The notes: generated from the sequence alone by a model not told the origin. 64,000 nucleotides of DNA from Periplaneta americana (GCF_040183065.1 NW_027185500.1:496001-560000); one strand, 5' to 3'; counted from the stretch's first letter, positions 47,176-57,982 are shown. Numbers and translations are program-made.

Positions 47176-48537
47176 CAGGGTGATTCAGACCACCCGTAAC
47201 AGTCTTTTATTTCGGAAACTAGTGCATTAAAATTTTCCAGAAAAAAATATTTATCACTAAACCACATGTGAACTATCACTTGAGCTTAATTTCATGAGTC
47301 AACTCTAATAGGAAGTAGGGTCAGTGGCGTATCAATTTAAAATTTCAAATGGGAGTCTGGGTCAAATAGGGTACCATTTGATAGAGCGCTTCAAAACAAA
47401 CAACTTTCATAGGAAACGTTTTTATTAATTCATACTCTTTCAATGAGAAAACGTACGAAAACAAAATGGGTGATTCGAACCACAAGTAAGTCGTTTACTT
47501 CGGAATCTAGTGCATTAAAACTTTCGAGAAAAAATATTTATAACTAAGCCACATGTGAACTTTCACTTGAGCTTAATTTCATCAGTCAGCTTTAAAAGGA
47601 AGTAGGGTCAGTGGCGTATCACTTTCAAATTTCAAATGGGAGTCCAGGTCGAATAAGGTTCCATTTGATAGAGCTCTTCAAAACAAACAACTTTCATAGG
47701 AAACGTTTTTACCAATTCCTACTCTTTCAATGAGAAAACGTACAAAAAGATAATGTCATCAAAATAGAGAAATGTTGCAAGACAAAAATGTAAACAAGAC
47801 AATTATTAATGTTGATATTTTACTGAAAGACTGGACAATTCCATTAATTTTTATAAATGTTCAAACTGTCTGCCGTTCTGAGCAGCACACACCTGTACTC
47901 TTCCTCTAACACTGTCAGTGACTCCTAACACTTGGCGTGGTCAAGTGACTGGCAGGTCTCCCGGATTCGCTGTTTTATGTCATCTCTTATTGTGGGACAG
48001 TCTTGATAAACGATGTTTTTTTAATCGTCCCTAAAAATAGAATATTGTCAGGTAAAATCTGATGGTTTCATCGCTGTATTCTTTACACAGATGAAGCTAT
48101 ATTCAAGAGCAATGGTGATGTCAATATCCATAATGGTCACTACTGGTCTCAAGTCAGTCCTCTCTGACTGAGAGAAATGGACAACCAGCACCGGTGGAGT
48201 GTCAGTGTGACATCTTCGGACACTGAATGATTGGACCTTATTTCTTTGAAGGTGCTCTGAATAGTGTCATGTATGCTGACTTCCTGAAGAACATCCTCAA
48301 CCAACTTTGGAGGACGTACCGCTGGCAACACGAGTAGTAATGTGGCTTCAGCAGGATGGTTACCCAGCTCATTTCTCTTTGGTGGCACGTGATATAGCCA
48401 ATCAGCTCTTCGCTGGGTGATGGATTGGGAGATGCGGTTCTGTGGCATGGCCAGCACTATCTCCTGACTTCAATCCTTTGGATTTCTATTCTTGGGGACG
48501 GTTAAGAAATATCGTCTATCAAGATTGTCCCACGTGA
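47176..48537. mobile_element. IS630/mariner-type transposon relics joined head to head
   Basis: The left end TACAGGGTGATTCAGACC is a TA followed by a typical terminal repeat. It is followed by two tandem copies of about 290 bp (from 47178 and 47468), each opening GGGTGATTC. At 48030-47850 on the minus strand lies a transposase C-terminus (VYQDCPTIRDDIKQRIRE, GRVQVCAAQNGRQFEHL). At 48070-48537 on the plus strand lies the core: FTDEAIFKSNGDVNIHNGHY, DGYPAHFSLVARDIANQLF, WPALSPDFNPLDFYSWGRL. That core stops at VYQDCPT, the point where the minus-strand piece begins. Two copies, or one rearranged copy, are therefore joined in opposite orientation. All frames are broken. Confidence 0.75.
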
Positions 48538-49354
48538 CAGTTATTTACTTAACAAGGCCCTTTCATTTAAATTACTTTAAACAGGTGTATAACATTAGAT
48601 AAACTTCTAACTCCATACAGAAAATATGTGCGGGTCATTCCATAGTGACACACGTAACATTTTTTAAGTACCTAACTATGATCTTCACAGGATATTTAAT
48701 TAAATACTTAGTAATTCATGAAAAAAACATTACTGTCTTTTAACATAAGTATTCCTAAATATAAACACAAATTCTTAATGAAAAGGAATAATTAATAGTG
48801 CAAAAAATATTAAATATTGTATGGTGTGACACACGAACATTTTCTTGCCACTAGATTTATTACCAAAATGGAAAATGTTCATATTATTGTGCCAAATGAC
48901 ATAAATGCATTCAGTTGTTTTCCAAACAATTAAGACACTTGTGTAGTACATGTAACTGCTAAATCACGAAATTAAAAAAAAAACTAACAGTGCCATTAAG
49001 AAACAAAATATTGCAAATGTGTTGTGACACACCAACATTTCTGTCATGTTGGTTACTAATTGTTTTAAATGCACTATAAATACATCACTTCTTGTGGAAG
49101 ACTTATACACTATGCCTACGGTTCTTATTATACAAAACAACACTATATTGCACTAAAATACACTTTTAAATTGAAATATCCATGGTTGTTTACAGCCATA
49201 TGTGGTGATATTTCCTGTGTAATGTCATGTGACGAATATACCAATATGTCAACCATTTGTAGTACTTCCCTTCCTTGGACATCACAGACACTTTCAATTC
49301 TTCGCCACCACAAGATTTTGTAACTTCATATGTAGCCTATTTTTGACGTCTTTT

Positions 49355-49540
49355 TTTTACTTGGTCATTTAACGACACTGTATCAACCAGTAGGTTATTT
49401 AGTGTCAATGGGATTGGTGATAGCAAAATGGTATTTGGCGAGATGAAGCCGAGAATTCGCCATAGATTACCTGACATTCGCCTTATGGTTGGAGAAAACC
49501 TCGGAAAAAACCCCAACCAAGTAATCAGCCCAACTCAAAT
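49355..49540 (+). repeat. SINE-like dispersed repeat fragment
   Basis: The run GGTCATTTAACGACACTGTA, GGTTATTTAGTGTCAATGGG, GATTCGCCATAGATTACCTG and GTTGGAGAAAACCTCGG is a layout I recognise from highly copied insect repeats. It ends near AAGTAATCAGCCCAA, where the usual tRNA-like part would follow, so it is truncated. The open frame across it is a by-product. Confidence 0.6.
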
Positions 49541-49952
49541 TCCTGGAAATACTATCAAAAAATGTTCAAAATGTATTAATATGTATATCAATAGAAAAAC
49601 TAATATAGATTTAAAAAGGCCTAACTTTTAGATTTGCTAAATGATACTTAGGGTAAAATAATTAATGTTATTAAATAAAACGATTTTAAATTAGTATCAG
49701 AAATTTAGTACCATTTACCTAATCTGCAAATAATTACACCAATTTATTTATACACAGGCTTAGTATGGTGGCTACCTATTTACGATATAAATGTACTGCA
49801 TAAGCTTGTTTTTAATATGAAATAAATTAACATAAACCAATTTTTTAAGTTTTTAATTCAAGGAATTAAAAAAATAATACATATTTTATACGAACTTTAG
49901 GCATAAATTGTCTTATGCTAATTTTAGGCCTACACACTATATTTTTACAACA

Positions 49953-50088
49953 GTTGTTGTTTAGTCTGTCCAAAGACAGGTGTGAACCTCACAAGTGATA
50001 CCAAGAAGGCACCACTTATGAGGCAACTAGGTCAGGAGATAATGGGATAGCATGGCCAGTTCCTTTCCCCCTTACAACAGTTATGGAA
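49953..50088 (+). repeat. Dispersed repeat X, copy 1
   Basis: The sequence GTTGTTGTTTAGTCTGTCC, GTGAACCTCACAAGTGATAC, CTTATGAGGCAACTAGGTCA and GGCCAGTTCCTTTCCCCC is found in three places in the window. The other two are at 58137-58272 (inverted) and 62074-62205. Confidence 0.75.
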
Positions 50089-50977
50089 CACATATTTTCA
50101 AGAGTGTTTAACTTACAGTTTATGTACTTTGAAAAAAAAACGCACACACAATTATCTAAATCAACAATAAATATTTGAAATTCCACTGCTAATTATGTTT
50201 AGACGTAAAGACTTCCAATAACAACAAAACTTGTAACTGGATTTTAGGATAAACTTTAGTAACACACGAACATAACATTTTTGTTCGTGTGTCACAGTCA
50301 TTGTGTTACGTGTGTCACGTGTTTTTCTTGTAGAATACGTACATAAATCAAAATGTTGTCCATATAAGAAGTTGATTGTTATGTGATGTTTCTCACTTTT
50401 ATATTTATGAAACATGAAAAAATGAAATGGTTTTGAAGAAATATAAACAAATGTCCATTTGAGCGTGACACACGAACTCTCAACATTTCTTTGTAATAAT
50501 TGCAATAAAGCACGAAATAATCATTGTATTACGGATTCTATGCATTGTAATTATTAACGAAGGTCCGCACTTCATTATTCACTGCATTTAACATACAGGA
50601 GTAATGATTTATTTGCCTTAAATGTGCATTCAAATATGTGATTCTAGTAGATAATTTCGCGCTCTTAAACCACAGACTTCTTGGCGCTTTTCCTCCCATA
50701 TACGTGTTGTTACACAATGAGTGTTATCAGATTCAAAAAATTCGGATCATAACGAAAAAAATGACATATAACAAGCAGAGATTCGTGAGATTTTTATTTT
50801 TCGTGAAAATGTGGCATTTTCGTGGAATGGCCCATGCAGAGAAGAGCCTAACAGCTCAGCCACTAAATCTTACAGAGAGGACTGGAGAAACGGGATGCGA
50901 TATAACCATTCGGCTGGACAGTAGCTAGCAATCAGTGTATTACGGAGATTTTAACTCAGAATTACACTGCCTTTTAG

Positions 50978-51110
50978 ATGAAGAAGAAACAACTGGCCCG
51001 ATGATGGTTTATGCTGCCTCTCAGACCTCAAGCAGCGACTACTTGGAGGAGATCGACAGGCAGGAGATGATGATCAGGAAGGAGGGGCTGATGAAGCTGG
51101 AGGTGCATCT
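50978..51110 (+). pseudogene. Exon-like segment, copy 2 (degenerate)
   Basis: Paralogue of 9215-9394, preceded by the same acceptor CACTGCCTTTTAG. In phase 1 it reads DEEETTGPMMVYAASQTSSS then DYLEE, keeping the SQTSSSD core. A TAA (51112-51114) stops it shortly before the GTACAG donor. The 3' part is diverged and shorter than in copy 1, so this copy is probably non-functional. Confidence 0.5.
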
Positions 51111-51463
51111 GTAAAAAATATGAAGGTACAGGAACTGTTTACAAGCAGAATCCTTGGATACGCAGAGTAGCGCAATCAGCTTGTTGGCCGCCATTGTTAT
51201 TCCATTTCAACACGCTTGGGACAGAAACATTTAAAGCAGGGCCGGGCATGAGAGCGGCTCCATTTAGTCGGCCAGAGCTGCTCTCGCTCCACAAGGCACT
51301 TCAATTCCAAGCCAGAGCAGAACGCTCACGCAGTGGCGGACTCGCATTACAGCTACCTTCCCTGCATTAATATAACAAGAGCCACGGTTGTTCTAGTCAT
51401 TCAGTCTGTCAGTACATAATAGTTTATATGGATATTACATCAATCCATTGTACAGTACAAACT

Positions 51464-51727
51464 TTATAACACTCTTATTAATGAAATAAACTTCGCTCTA
51501 TGCACACACACACACAAATCATTAGGCTTATTTACATAACCCATACGCACATACTGCAATCTCCTCACCACGGTTCTACGAGACAGGCGTATGGCTTCCA
51601 CTTTCCCTACTTGCTGTGGATAGAGTTCACCTGCCAATATAATTAAACATCGCTTGCTGAATTTACCTTCGTTGAATGTTTTCAATTCCCTTGCAATTTC
51701 GTGGCAAATTTTGTAGCTAATTCTCAT
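51464..51727 (-). pseudogene. hAT transposase fragment (GTF2IRD2/EPM2AIP1-like type)
   Basis: The minus-strand frame reads RISYKICHEIARELKTFNEG, KFSKRCLIILAGELYPQQ, then VEAIRLSRRTVVRRLQYV. The SYK-ARELK-F, GEF-K-C and LSRRTV-RR blocks match the region just before the catalytic core in hAT proteins that gave rise to the GTF2IRD2 and EPM2AIP1 tails. The rest of the protein is absent, so the element is non-autonomous. Start and end are set by stops, not by a gene model. Confidence 0.65.
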
Positions 51728-51763
51728 AGCCGATTCAATAAGTGCATTATTATCCTGTTAATA

Positions 51764-51975
51764 CATAATATAATATAATATAGTATAATATAATATAATA
51801 TAATATAATATAATATAATATAATATGATATAATGTAATACAATATATGATATGATATGATATGATATGATATGATATGATATGATATGATATGATATGA
51901 TATGATATGATATGATATGATACAATATAATATAATATGACATGACATATGATATGATGTGATATGATATATCAA
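51764..51975. repeat. (TATGA)n/(TATAA)n pentanucleotide array
   Basis: Over 200 bp of TATAA units grade into TATGA units inside the hAT element. Since 5-bp units keep every frame open on the minus strand, they create long artificial open frames of Tyr/His/Ile repeats, which I do not call as genes. Confidence 0.9.
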
Positions 51976-52811
51976 ACTGTAACATACTATACTGTGATAT
52001 AACATAATACTTGTATAATTTAAAATTATATTTTACTACATGTATAATAACTTATAATGCAATATAAATATCAATAGATACTCTGATATAAAGTACCTGA
52101 GAAACATTTTCTTTAAGTTGTTGTATTAATTTATGGCGTTCATTACCAACATATTTGTCATATTCAGTAGCATGCTGTAAAGAATAATGCCGTTGGATAT
52201 TGAACTTCTTAATCGGTTACATTAAAAAAAATACTGCATTACTAATGTCATTTCGGAATATTCTGTGATACTGTAATTATCATCATCATTATCATGTTCA
52301 TCAGCCGCTTTAATGTATGAGCGGAAGCTCCGTCTTCAAAGTTCGCCTTCACATTGCAGAGTCACCACTGCACCGACACTGAATGACGTACAGTATGCAT
52401 ACGTCACCACGCCCGCAAGAACCGCTCTTTAAGCACACAGCGCTCATTTCTCAGAATCACGTAATGTGCCCAGCCCTGATTTAAAGTAAAACTCAATTTA
52501 GGCCATTGTCCGTGGCCCTTATATTTGATTCTGATTTAAGTTACATTTATTCCCTATACACTGTATACGACAAATAGTGTGCGCTGGAATAAAAGTGGCT
52601 GATTTGTCGGAATTTCCGGCCCAAATGATTGTGGTACTCACGGACTCCGTGCACAAGTTCAGCACACCTGAATTTTTATTGGTAGCGACTAGGGCATTTA
52701 TCCTGGGGTGTCATTCAGCCAGCTCACACCAATCGCCCGATTCACTTGTTTGAAGTTAAAACAAATTAGGTTCTCGACAGAAATGAAGAACATTAATATG
52801 TTTAACATTTT

Positions 52812-53330
52812 GTAAGGAGCAGTGATGCGCCTCCTACAGCCTCTCCTACTCAATTCCCAACCTCAACCTGCCCGTGATACACCCTGCTTTTAACAGATGA
52901 GGATCTGGGGACCGAGTCACAGCGGTATAACTGTTTCATCTAAAATGGAGGAAATGCCATTTACATATGTGCTGGCCTATCACAGCACAACAGCGTCCCT
53001 CAGCGGCACATGAGGGAAAGGTCGGTGGAGCTAAATAACATCTATTTAGTCCTCCCGGCTAGGTCCGAAGGACCCGTTGACGAACGACAGGAGCGGTCCC
53101 CCTTGCATAATGGGGGTTTACGTCGGGTGATGTAACTGCCACATTGTAAAAACTGGTGCCCGTTAAGGGAACAGTTACATGAAAGCCACAGATCCAGCAG
53201 AAATGAATGAAGACCACCTGAAGACCTGTGAAGCATTAAGATCAGAAGAAACTGCAGTTCAAAAGCATTGGAAAGCACGACTGCTAATGGCTTCATTGCC
53301 AAATGCAAGGCACTAGACAACAACAACAAC
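52812..53330 (+). mobile_element. SINE-like retroposon with (CAA)n tail
   Basis: The insert is flanked by AACATTTT at 52804-52811 and 53331-53338. The paralogue at 9871 has one copy and no insert. It ends in a (CAA)n tail (53317-53330). Internal landmarks are GAGGATCTGGGGACCGAGTC, CTAGGTCCGAAGGACCCGTT and TGCATAATGGGGGTTTACG. No ORF is conserved and no clear A/B boxes are visible, so the RNA source is unknown. Confidence 0.85.
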
Positions 53331-53529
53331 AACATTTTAACACGGAATTCTGTAACTTTTTAACATGACAGTAAACATAATCATATCACATTATTAAATC
53401 GTTCTTTCTTACTCAAGGGTGGAGGCAGTCACTTGACTGAATCTAATGTTACTGCTACAATAAGTAGGGGAAAAAAACATTTACGTTTTTAGCATCAATA
53501 GCGATTCTAGGAACAAATGTTTATATTGG

Positions 53530-54120
53530 GAGATGATAATTAACCCTCTATTGGACAGGCACATTTAAAAACACTACCGAAATCGCGACGAAATTAAAAA
53601 TTACTGAGGAGAATAATGTTTTGTGGTTGTAACACATTACATTGTTTTATGGCCATCCATCCTTATCAATAAATACGAACAAAATAAATCGCATAATGCA
53701 GCGCTTGTGAAAGTATGGACTTCGGTGAATCGTAAATTATATTTAAATAATATTTCAAATTTGAAGAATAGGTCTGCTACAAAAAGTGTACAAAGTCATG
53801 AAAATGTGGATCAATAAAAACATGAAACTTCTTCATTAATAATAATGATAATATAATTGTAAAATTACAAAATAAATATTAATAATTATTATATCTCATT
53901 ATTATTAATAATATTAATACTATTAAAGATCTAAAAAAATAATATTAATCAGTTTCATATCTGGATTCTCTGCATATTTATTCATGAAAACAAATTACCG
54001 AAACAGGCTAAATGCAAAAGCAGAAATGAGACTATAGCTTTCCGCCCTAAAAGATTTGTATCCTTTAAAAGGGAACATATTAATCCCATCGAACAGGATA
54101 ATTAAATACTGGATTTTATA
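53530..54120 (+). repeat. Dispersed repeat module, copy 2
   Basis: Diverged copy of 39470-40085, with the same order of landmarks (GGAGATGATAATTAACCC, TTTTATGGCCATCCATCC, GAGACTATAGCTTTCCGCCC). The 140-bp array B lies 0.8 kb downstream, past two trinucleotide microsatellites. Confidence 0.75.
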
Positions 54121-54352
54121 TAATTACGTGTGATAATTATTAAATACTATTAAATTATATTAAGATTTATATTGCAAAGATTATTTTGTTTTGTTTATCT
54201 TTTAACGATCTTATAAAAGTTCAAAGTAGATATATTAATTATAGTAAATGTGCACTTTTAAAATAAATTGAAAATGCAAGTTTTTGACAATGTGGCTATG
54301 GTATGTGCGTCATTAACACAGATTCAATTCAACATTTACACCCACTTCAATA

Positions 54353-54354
<2 letters not shown>

Positions 54355-54410
<56 letters not shown>
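54355..54410. repeat. (AAT)n microsatellite
   Basis: An uninterrupted AAT trinucleotide run followed by a short (ATC)n stretch. Confidence 0.9.
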
Positions 54411-54691
54411 TCATCATCATCTTGATGTTAGAGACACAGGGGAAGGCTTGACTAAGTTCGTTTCTTTGTAAATCAGTTCTTCATGGAAATATTAATCATT
54501 TCATCACAAAAAATGCAAATTTTGATTTAGTTCCTTTCTGAAACTTGCGCTTCAAATATACAGGTTGTAGTTATAATTACAGAGTCAGGTACACATATTT
54601 TATCAAATAATTACATATTTGGGTAAACCGCGGTAATGTATTCTTAAAATCATATTTGTTTCTCATAAAATTCTACTTTTTACTAAATTTA

Positions 54692-54692
54692 A

Positions 54693-54748
<56 letters not shown>
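54692..54748. repeat. (ATT)n microsatellite
   Basis: An uninterrupted ATT trinucleotide run. About 40 bp further on lies a fragment of the RTE 3' end. Confidence 0.9.
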
Positions 54749-54750
<2 letters not shown>

Positions 54751-54788
54751 GTTATAACAACAATATTAATAATATATAATATTACAAA

Positions 54789-54840
54789 TGGCTTTTAGAG
54801 AACCCAGAATTTCATTGCCGCCCTCACATAAACTCGCCAT
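54789..54840 (-). mobile_element. Very short RTE 3' fragment
   Basis: GGCTTTTAGAGAACCCAGAA then TTTCATTGCCGCCCTCACAT matches the 3' terminus of the RTE copy at 2259-2310 and ends abruptly at CTCGCCATC. It is a copy truncated after about 52 bp, or a leftover from deletion. Confidence 0.7.
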
Positions 54841-54894
54841 CTCACAGTTTGAAATTTTCTTAATTTAGCTGCACATAATTAATAACTTCTCTTC

Positions 54895-56050
54895 TATTTC
54901 ACAGATTTTCATGAAATTTTATGTAGAACTTTAAGGTAGCGTATTTTATTTCTGTATGAACACCGATTACAATTGTTTAGGGGGAACAACCTCTTTATAG
55001 TGGTGAATTTAGGCAAAATTAATAACTTTCTTCCTATCTAACATATTTTCATGAAACTTGATTGCAGAACTTAAAGTTAGCTATGTGATCTGAGTACAAA
55101 ATCTGATAATGTTTGTGCAATGGAAACTAGCTCTTTAGAGGGTGTGAATTTATTAAAAATTAATAACTTCCTTCCTACCTAACATATTTTCATGAAACTT
55201 GATTGCAGAACTTAAAGTTAGCTATGTGATCTGAGTACAAAATCTGATAATGTTTGTGCAATGGAAACTAGCTCTTTAGAGGGTGTGAATTTATTAAAAA
55301 TTAATAACTTCCTTCCTACCTAACATATTTTCATGAAACTTGATTGCAGAACTTAAAGTTAGCTATGTGATCTGAGTACAAGCTCTGATAAAGTTTGTGC
55401 ATCGGAAACTAGCACTTTATAGGGTGCGAATTTATTAAAAATTAATAACTTCCTTCCTATCTAACATATTTTCATGAAACTTGATGCAGAAATTAAAGGG
55501 AACATATGTGATCTGAGTACAAACCCTGATAATGTTTGTGCAACGAAAACTAGCCCTTTATAGGTTGTGAATTTATTAAAAATTAATAACTTCCTTCCTA
55601 TCTAACATATTTTCATGAAACTTGATGCAGAACTTAAAGGTAGCTGTGTGATCTGAGTACAAATTCTGATAATGTTTGTGCAACGAAAACTAGCCCTTTA
55701 TAGGTTGTGAATTTATTAAAAATTAATAACTTCCTTCCTATCTAACATATTTTCATGAAACTTGATGCAGAAATTAAAGGGAACATATGTGATCTGAGTA
55801 CAAACCCTGATAATGTTTGTGCAACGAAAACTAGCCCTTTATAGGTTGTGAATTTATTAAAAATTAATAACTTCCTTCCTATCTAACATATTTTCATGAA
55901 ACTTGATGCAGAACTTAAAGGTAGCTGTGTGATCTGAGTACAAATTCTGATAATGTTTGTGTAAGGGAAAATACCTCTTTATAGGGAGTGAATTGAAACA
56001 ACATTTATAACGTCTTTTTCTTACCTAATGTATTTTCATGAAACTTCATG
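54895..56050 (+). repeat. 140-bp satellite array B
   Basis: About nine units of 140-141 bp, with the phase mark ACATATTTTCATGAAACTTG at about 55042, 55182, 55323 and 55463 and onward. Unit text (GTACAAAATCTGATAATGTT, AACTAGCTCTTTA, TAGGTTGTGAATTTATTAAA, AATTAATAACTTCCTTCCTA) aligns in order with array A, so both belong to one family that has diverged between loci. A higher-order doublet is visible: units alternate between GATGCAGAAATTAAAGGGAA and GATGCAGAACTTAAAGGTAG. Confidence 0.9.
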
Positions 56051-56106
56051 CTAAAGTTGAAGGTACCATATGTTACTGTTTAATTTTAAATCTTTTTTTA
56101 TGTCTA

Positions 56107-57174
56107 ATATTCTTGGTGTCATGTTCGATAAGAATCTTTGTTGGTCTTATCACCTTTATGATCTTTATAATCCTTTAGACAGTATAAGGGGGGCGAAGGC
56201 TAATTGGGATTTCCTGGTCTCTGACTGGGTCAAAAACCCTGATGGATCTGATATTTAACCCTTGCGGTGAATTTCGGTGAAGTCCGGAGGGCCTAATTAG
56301 TCAAATCCACTCTCCTCACCTCCACGCTGGGGCCCCCTGGGATCTTTTAAGATGCCAAAGAGAGAGTGGTGTGCGGAGAGCAATGGGAAGCTTCCGCATT
56401 TATTCATCCCAAAGAAGACTTCAAACATAATTATGCCATGATGCGTCCTTTCTTGGTAAAAGAATCCGGACGTAAACTATCCCCCAATCGGATGTCCGGG
56501 AGGGGGATACTGAGGAAGGTCGTATCATGGTGGAAGCCATCACCGATGAAGAAAGAAGAGCTATAGAAACTCTAGATCTGCCAGGTAAGATGGAAAACTT
56601 GAAGGAAGCAAGGAGAAGAAATGAGTGGATGTGATGGGAATATCAGAAGGGAGGCGGAGGAATGGTGGAGAGTTGATGAGTGATGTGTAGGGTTCGAAGT
56701 TGAAATATCATAATTTTTCTGACATCACAGACAAAGCGAGATACGATATAAACTCGTTTCTATTCAACACGAACCAATATAGTCTATGACTATTTTTTTT
56801 TGCATTTCTTTGCACTTTTTGTCTTTTATTGTTTACTGACAATTTTTTAGGAAATGCCCTACTTTTTTTGCATTATTACCCTTTCCTTATTTTGAACGGA
56901 ATTTTTTACGGTGTAATCGTAGCCTACATTCCAGAACCTAGTGCAGATTGCGTCATGCAGGAATTTGCCTTATGGTTGCATCAATCTTAACTCCTGACCA
57001 TGTGTGGGACGTGCTTGCCCCCATTTAACGCAACAGTACAAATATTGCAGCCGCAGTGCTCGCAGTTAGAATACTGTATCTTACAAGTAAAGACAGTATA
57101 GATAGAGAAAGTGTTGCTTCTATAGCGGTTTCTCAAGTCTGATCCTCAAATAATTCATATGTCAATGGTAAATT
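56107..57174 (+). repeat. Composite repeat, copy 2
   Basis: Colinear with 6493-7552: RT scrap (ILGVMFDKNLCWSYHL), the GGGGCCCCCTGGGATCTT leader, then the RTE endonuclease start in decayed form (about 56585-56660), then the hAT left end. In this copy the hAT part continues to its right end at 57612. Confidence 0.75.
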
Positions 57175-57612
57175 TTCAATTTTGGCAACAACAATAACAT
57201 GGTTAGAGAAAGGAGATGAGACCATTCATTCAGCTGTCAAAAATATTAAAAGTTTCGAAGAACATTTGTAAAAGTGAGTAGGAAATTTGGATAGGAAATA
57301 AGGGGGAAAATAAAAAAAAAAAGTATTGGAAAATAACATTGGATATCAGTCATGTCTAAAGCCGATAAAGGTGTGCAAGCTGAAAACACTGACTTCAGTG
57401 TTTTTGATGAAGATTTTTCACCTGCGGACCTTGGTCACTTCACATATGTGCCCATGACGTCAGTTGAAGGAGAGAAGAGCTTTTCAATACACAGGAATGT
57501 CTTTCAAGTCTGAGATCCTAGAAATCATTATGATGTCAAATTTTTTACAATTTTAAAGCCATGTTATAAGTTATTTTCCTGTGATTTTTAGGTCATCAAC
57601 TTCCGAGCCCTA
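56688..57612 (+). mobile_element. hAT-like element (TAGGG ends), internally deleted
   Basis: Left end TAGGGTTCGAAGTTGA and right end (reverse complement) TAGGGCTCGGAAGTTGATGA are inverted. The copy at 7085 has the left end as TAGGGCTCGGAAGTTGATG, almost identical to this right end. No 8-bp duplication is visible, perhaps because of decay or because the element moved as part of the composite. Its interior carries a hAT C-terminal remnant. Confidence 0.6.
57190..57520 (+). pseudogene. hAT transposase C-terminal remnant
   Basis: Broken frames read LEKGDETIHSAVKNIKSFEE, then DFSVFDEDFSPADLGHFTYV and PMTSVEGEKSFSIHRNVF. The last block is a worn version of the hAT dimerisation motif (S-x-x-x-E-R-x-F-S). 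A stop follows directly. Frameshifts and an A-run (57313) separate the pieces. Confidence 0.55.
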
Positions 57613-57841
57613 ATTACAAATAACTGTAAAATATACACAATGCTTCAACTTGTAAGTCAAGTAAATAAACCTTTATTATTTATACAAACATAGCCTCTGG
57701 CTACGTGTGGATTTTAAAATGTTCAATAACACATAGTAATGCGAACAAAATAAAATGTTTGAGGAAAGGAAAGCAAACTTAAAAGTGTGTAATTTAGTTA
57801 TATGTTGTTCAATGTTATATTGAGTTTGCACTGTTCAACAG

Positions 57842-57982
57842 GTTCGGTCCAGACCAACAGCCTAATTAACATCAGGACGGCTGTTGAGACTGAAAACACC
57901 AAATATTGGCACACCTTCATAAATAATGACGACGAAGACGACGTAGATATTCCTCATTTAGAAGAGCTGCCTTCTGTTGACG
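57842..57982 (+). CDS. Candidate host exon (phase 1-1)
   Basis: A 141-nt open segment lies between an acceptor (TTTGCACTGTTCAACAG) and a consensus donor (GACG followed by GTAAGT). Both boundaries are phase 1, the same as the segment at 9215-9394. The peptide includes SLINIRTAVETENTKYWHTF then an acidic INNDDEDDVDIPHLEELPSV. No transposon similarity is seen and no stops fall between the sites. I do not recognise the protein. It could be an exon of a host gene on the plus strand with very long, transposon-filled introns; this is inference from splice sites and openness only. Confidence 0.45.

Larger units (their letters stand above)
48632..50833. mobile_element. Unclassified TIR element (GGGYCATTCCA ends)
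   Basis: The left end GGGTCATTCCATAGTGACAC and the right end (reverse complement) GGGCCATTCCACGAAAATG are inverted for about 12 bp. The paralogous site at 9041 is empty (AAATATTTGCAGAG), and the flanks here are ATATGTGC and ATGCAGAG, which fits a short (about 4-bp, NTGC) duplication with one change. The motif GTGACACACGAACATT or a close variant recurs at about 48646, 48831, 49023, 50268, 50290 (inverted) and 50463. No transposase is recognisable. It contains a SINE-like piece (49355-49540) and another dispersed repeat (49953-50088). Confidence 0.75.
51237..52478 (-). mobile_element. Internally rearranged hAT element with TSD ATTTAAAG
   Basis: The ends CAGGGCCGGGCA and TGCCCAGCCCTG are inverted over about 12 bp. 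They are flanked by the exact 8-bp duplication ATTTAAAG (51229-51236 and 52479-52486). The paralogous position at 9519 has a single ATTTAAAG and no insert, which proves the boundaries. The interior keeps only part of the transposase and a pentanucleotide array. Confidence 0.95.
48541..53434 (+). repeat. Segmental duplication, copy 2 (with three insertions)
   Basis: The segment is colinear with 8952-9966 once three insertions are removed: 48632-50833 (GGGTCATTCC-ended element), 51237-52478 (hAT) and 52812-53330 (retroposon). Similarity is high in patches, for example TTACACTGCCTTTTAG and TGGCTGATTTGTCGG. The remaining 0.95 kb holds the second copy of the exon-like segment. Confidence 0.85.

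Noticed and set aside
51724-52005. Two overlapping 75-93 residue minus-strand frames of Tyr/His/Ile repeats
   Set aside because: They are products of the TATGA/TATAA pentanucleotide array, which cannot contain stops in those frames.
53042-53335. 97-residue minus-strand frame
   Set aside because: It lies wholly inside the inserted (CAA)n-tailed retroposon and begins in the tail, so it is a shadow.
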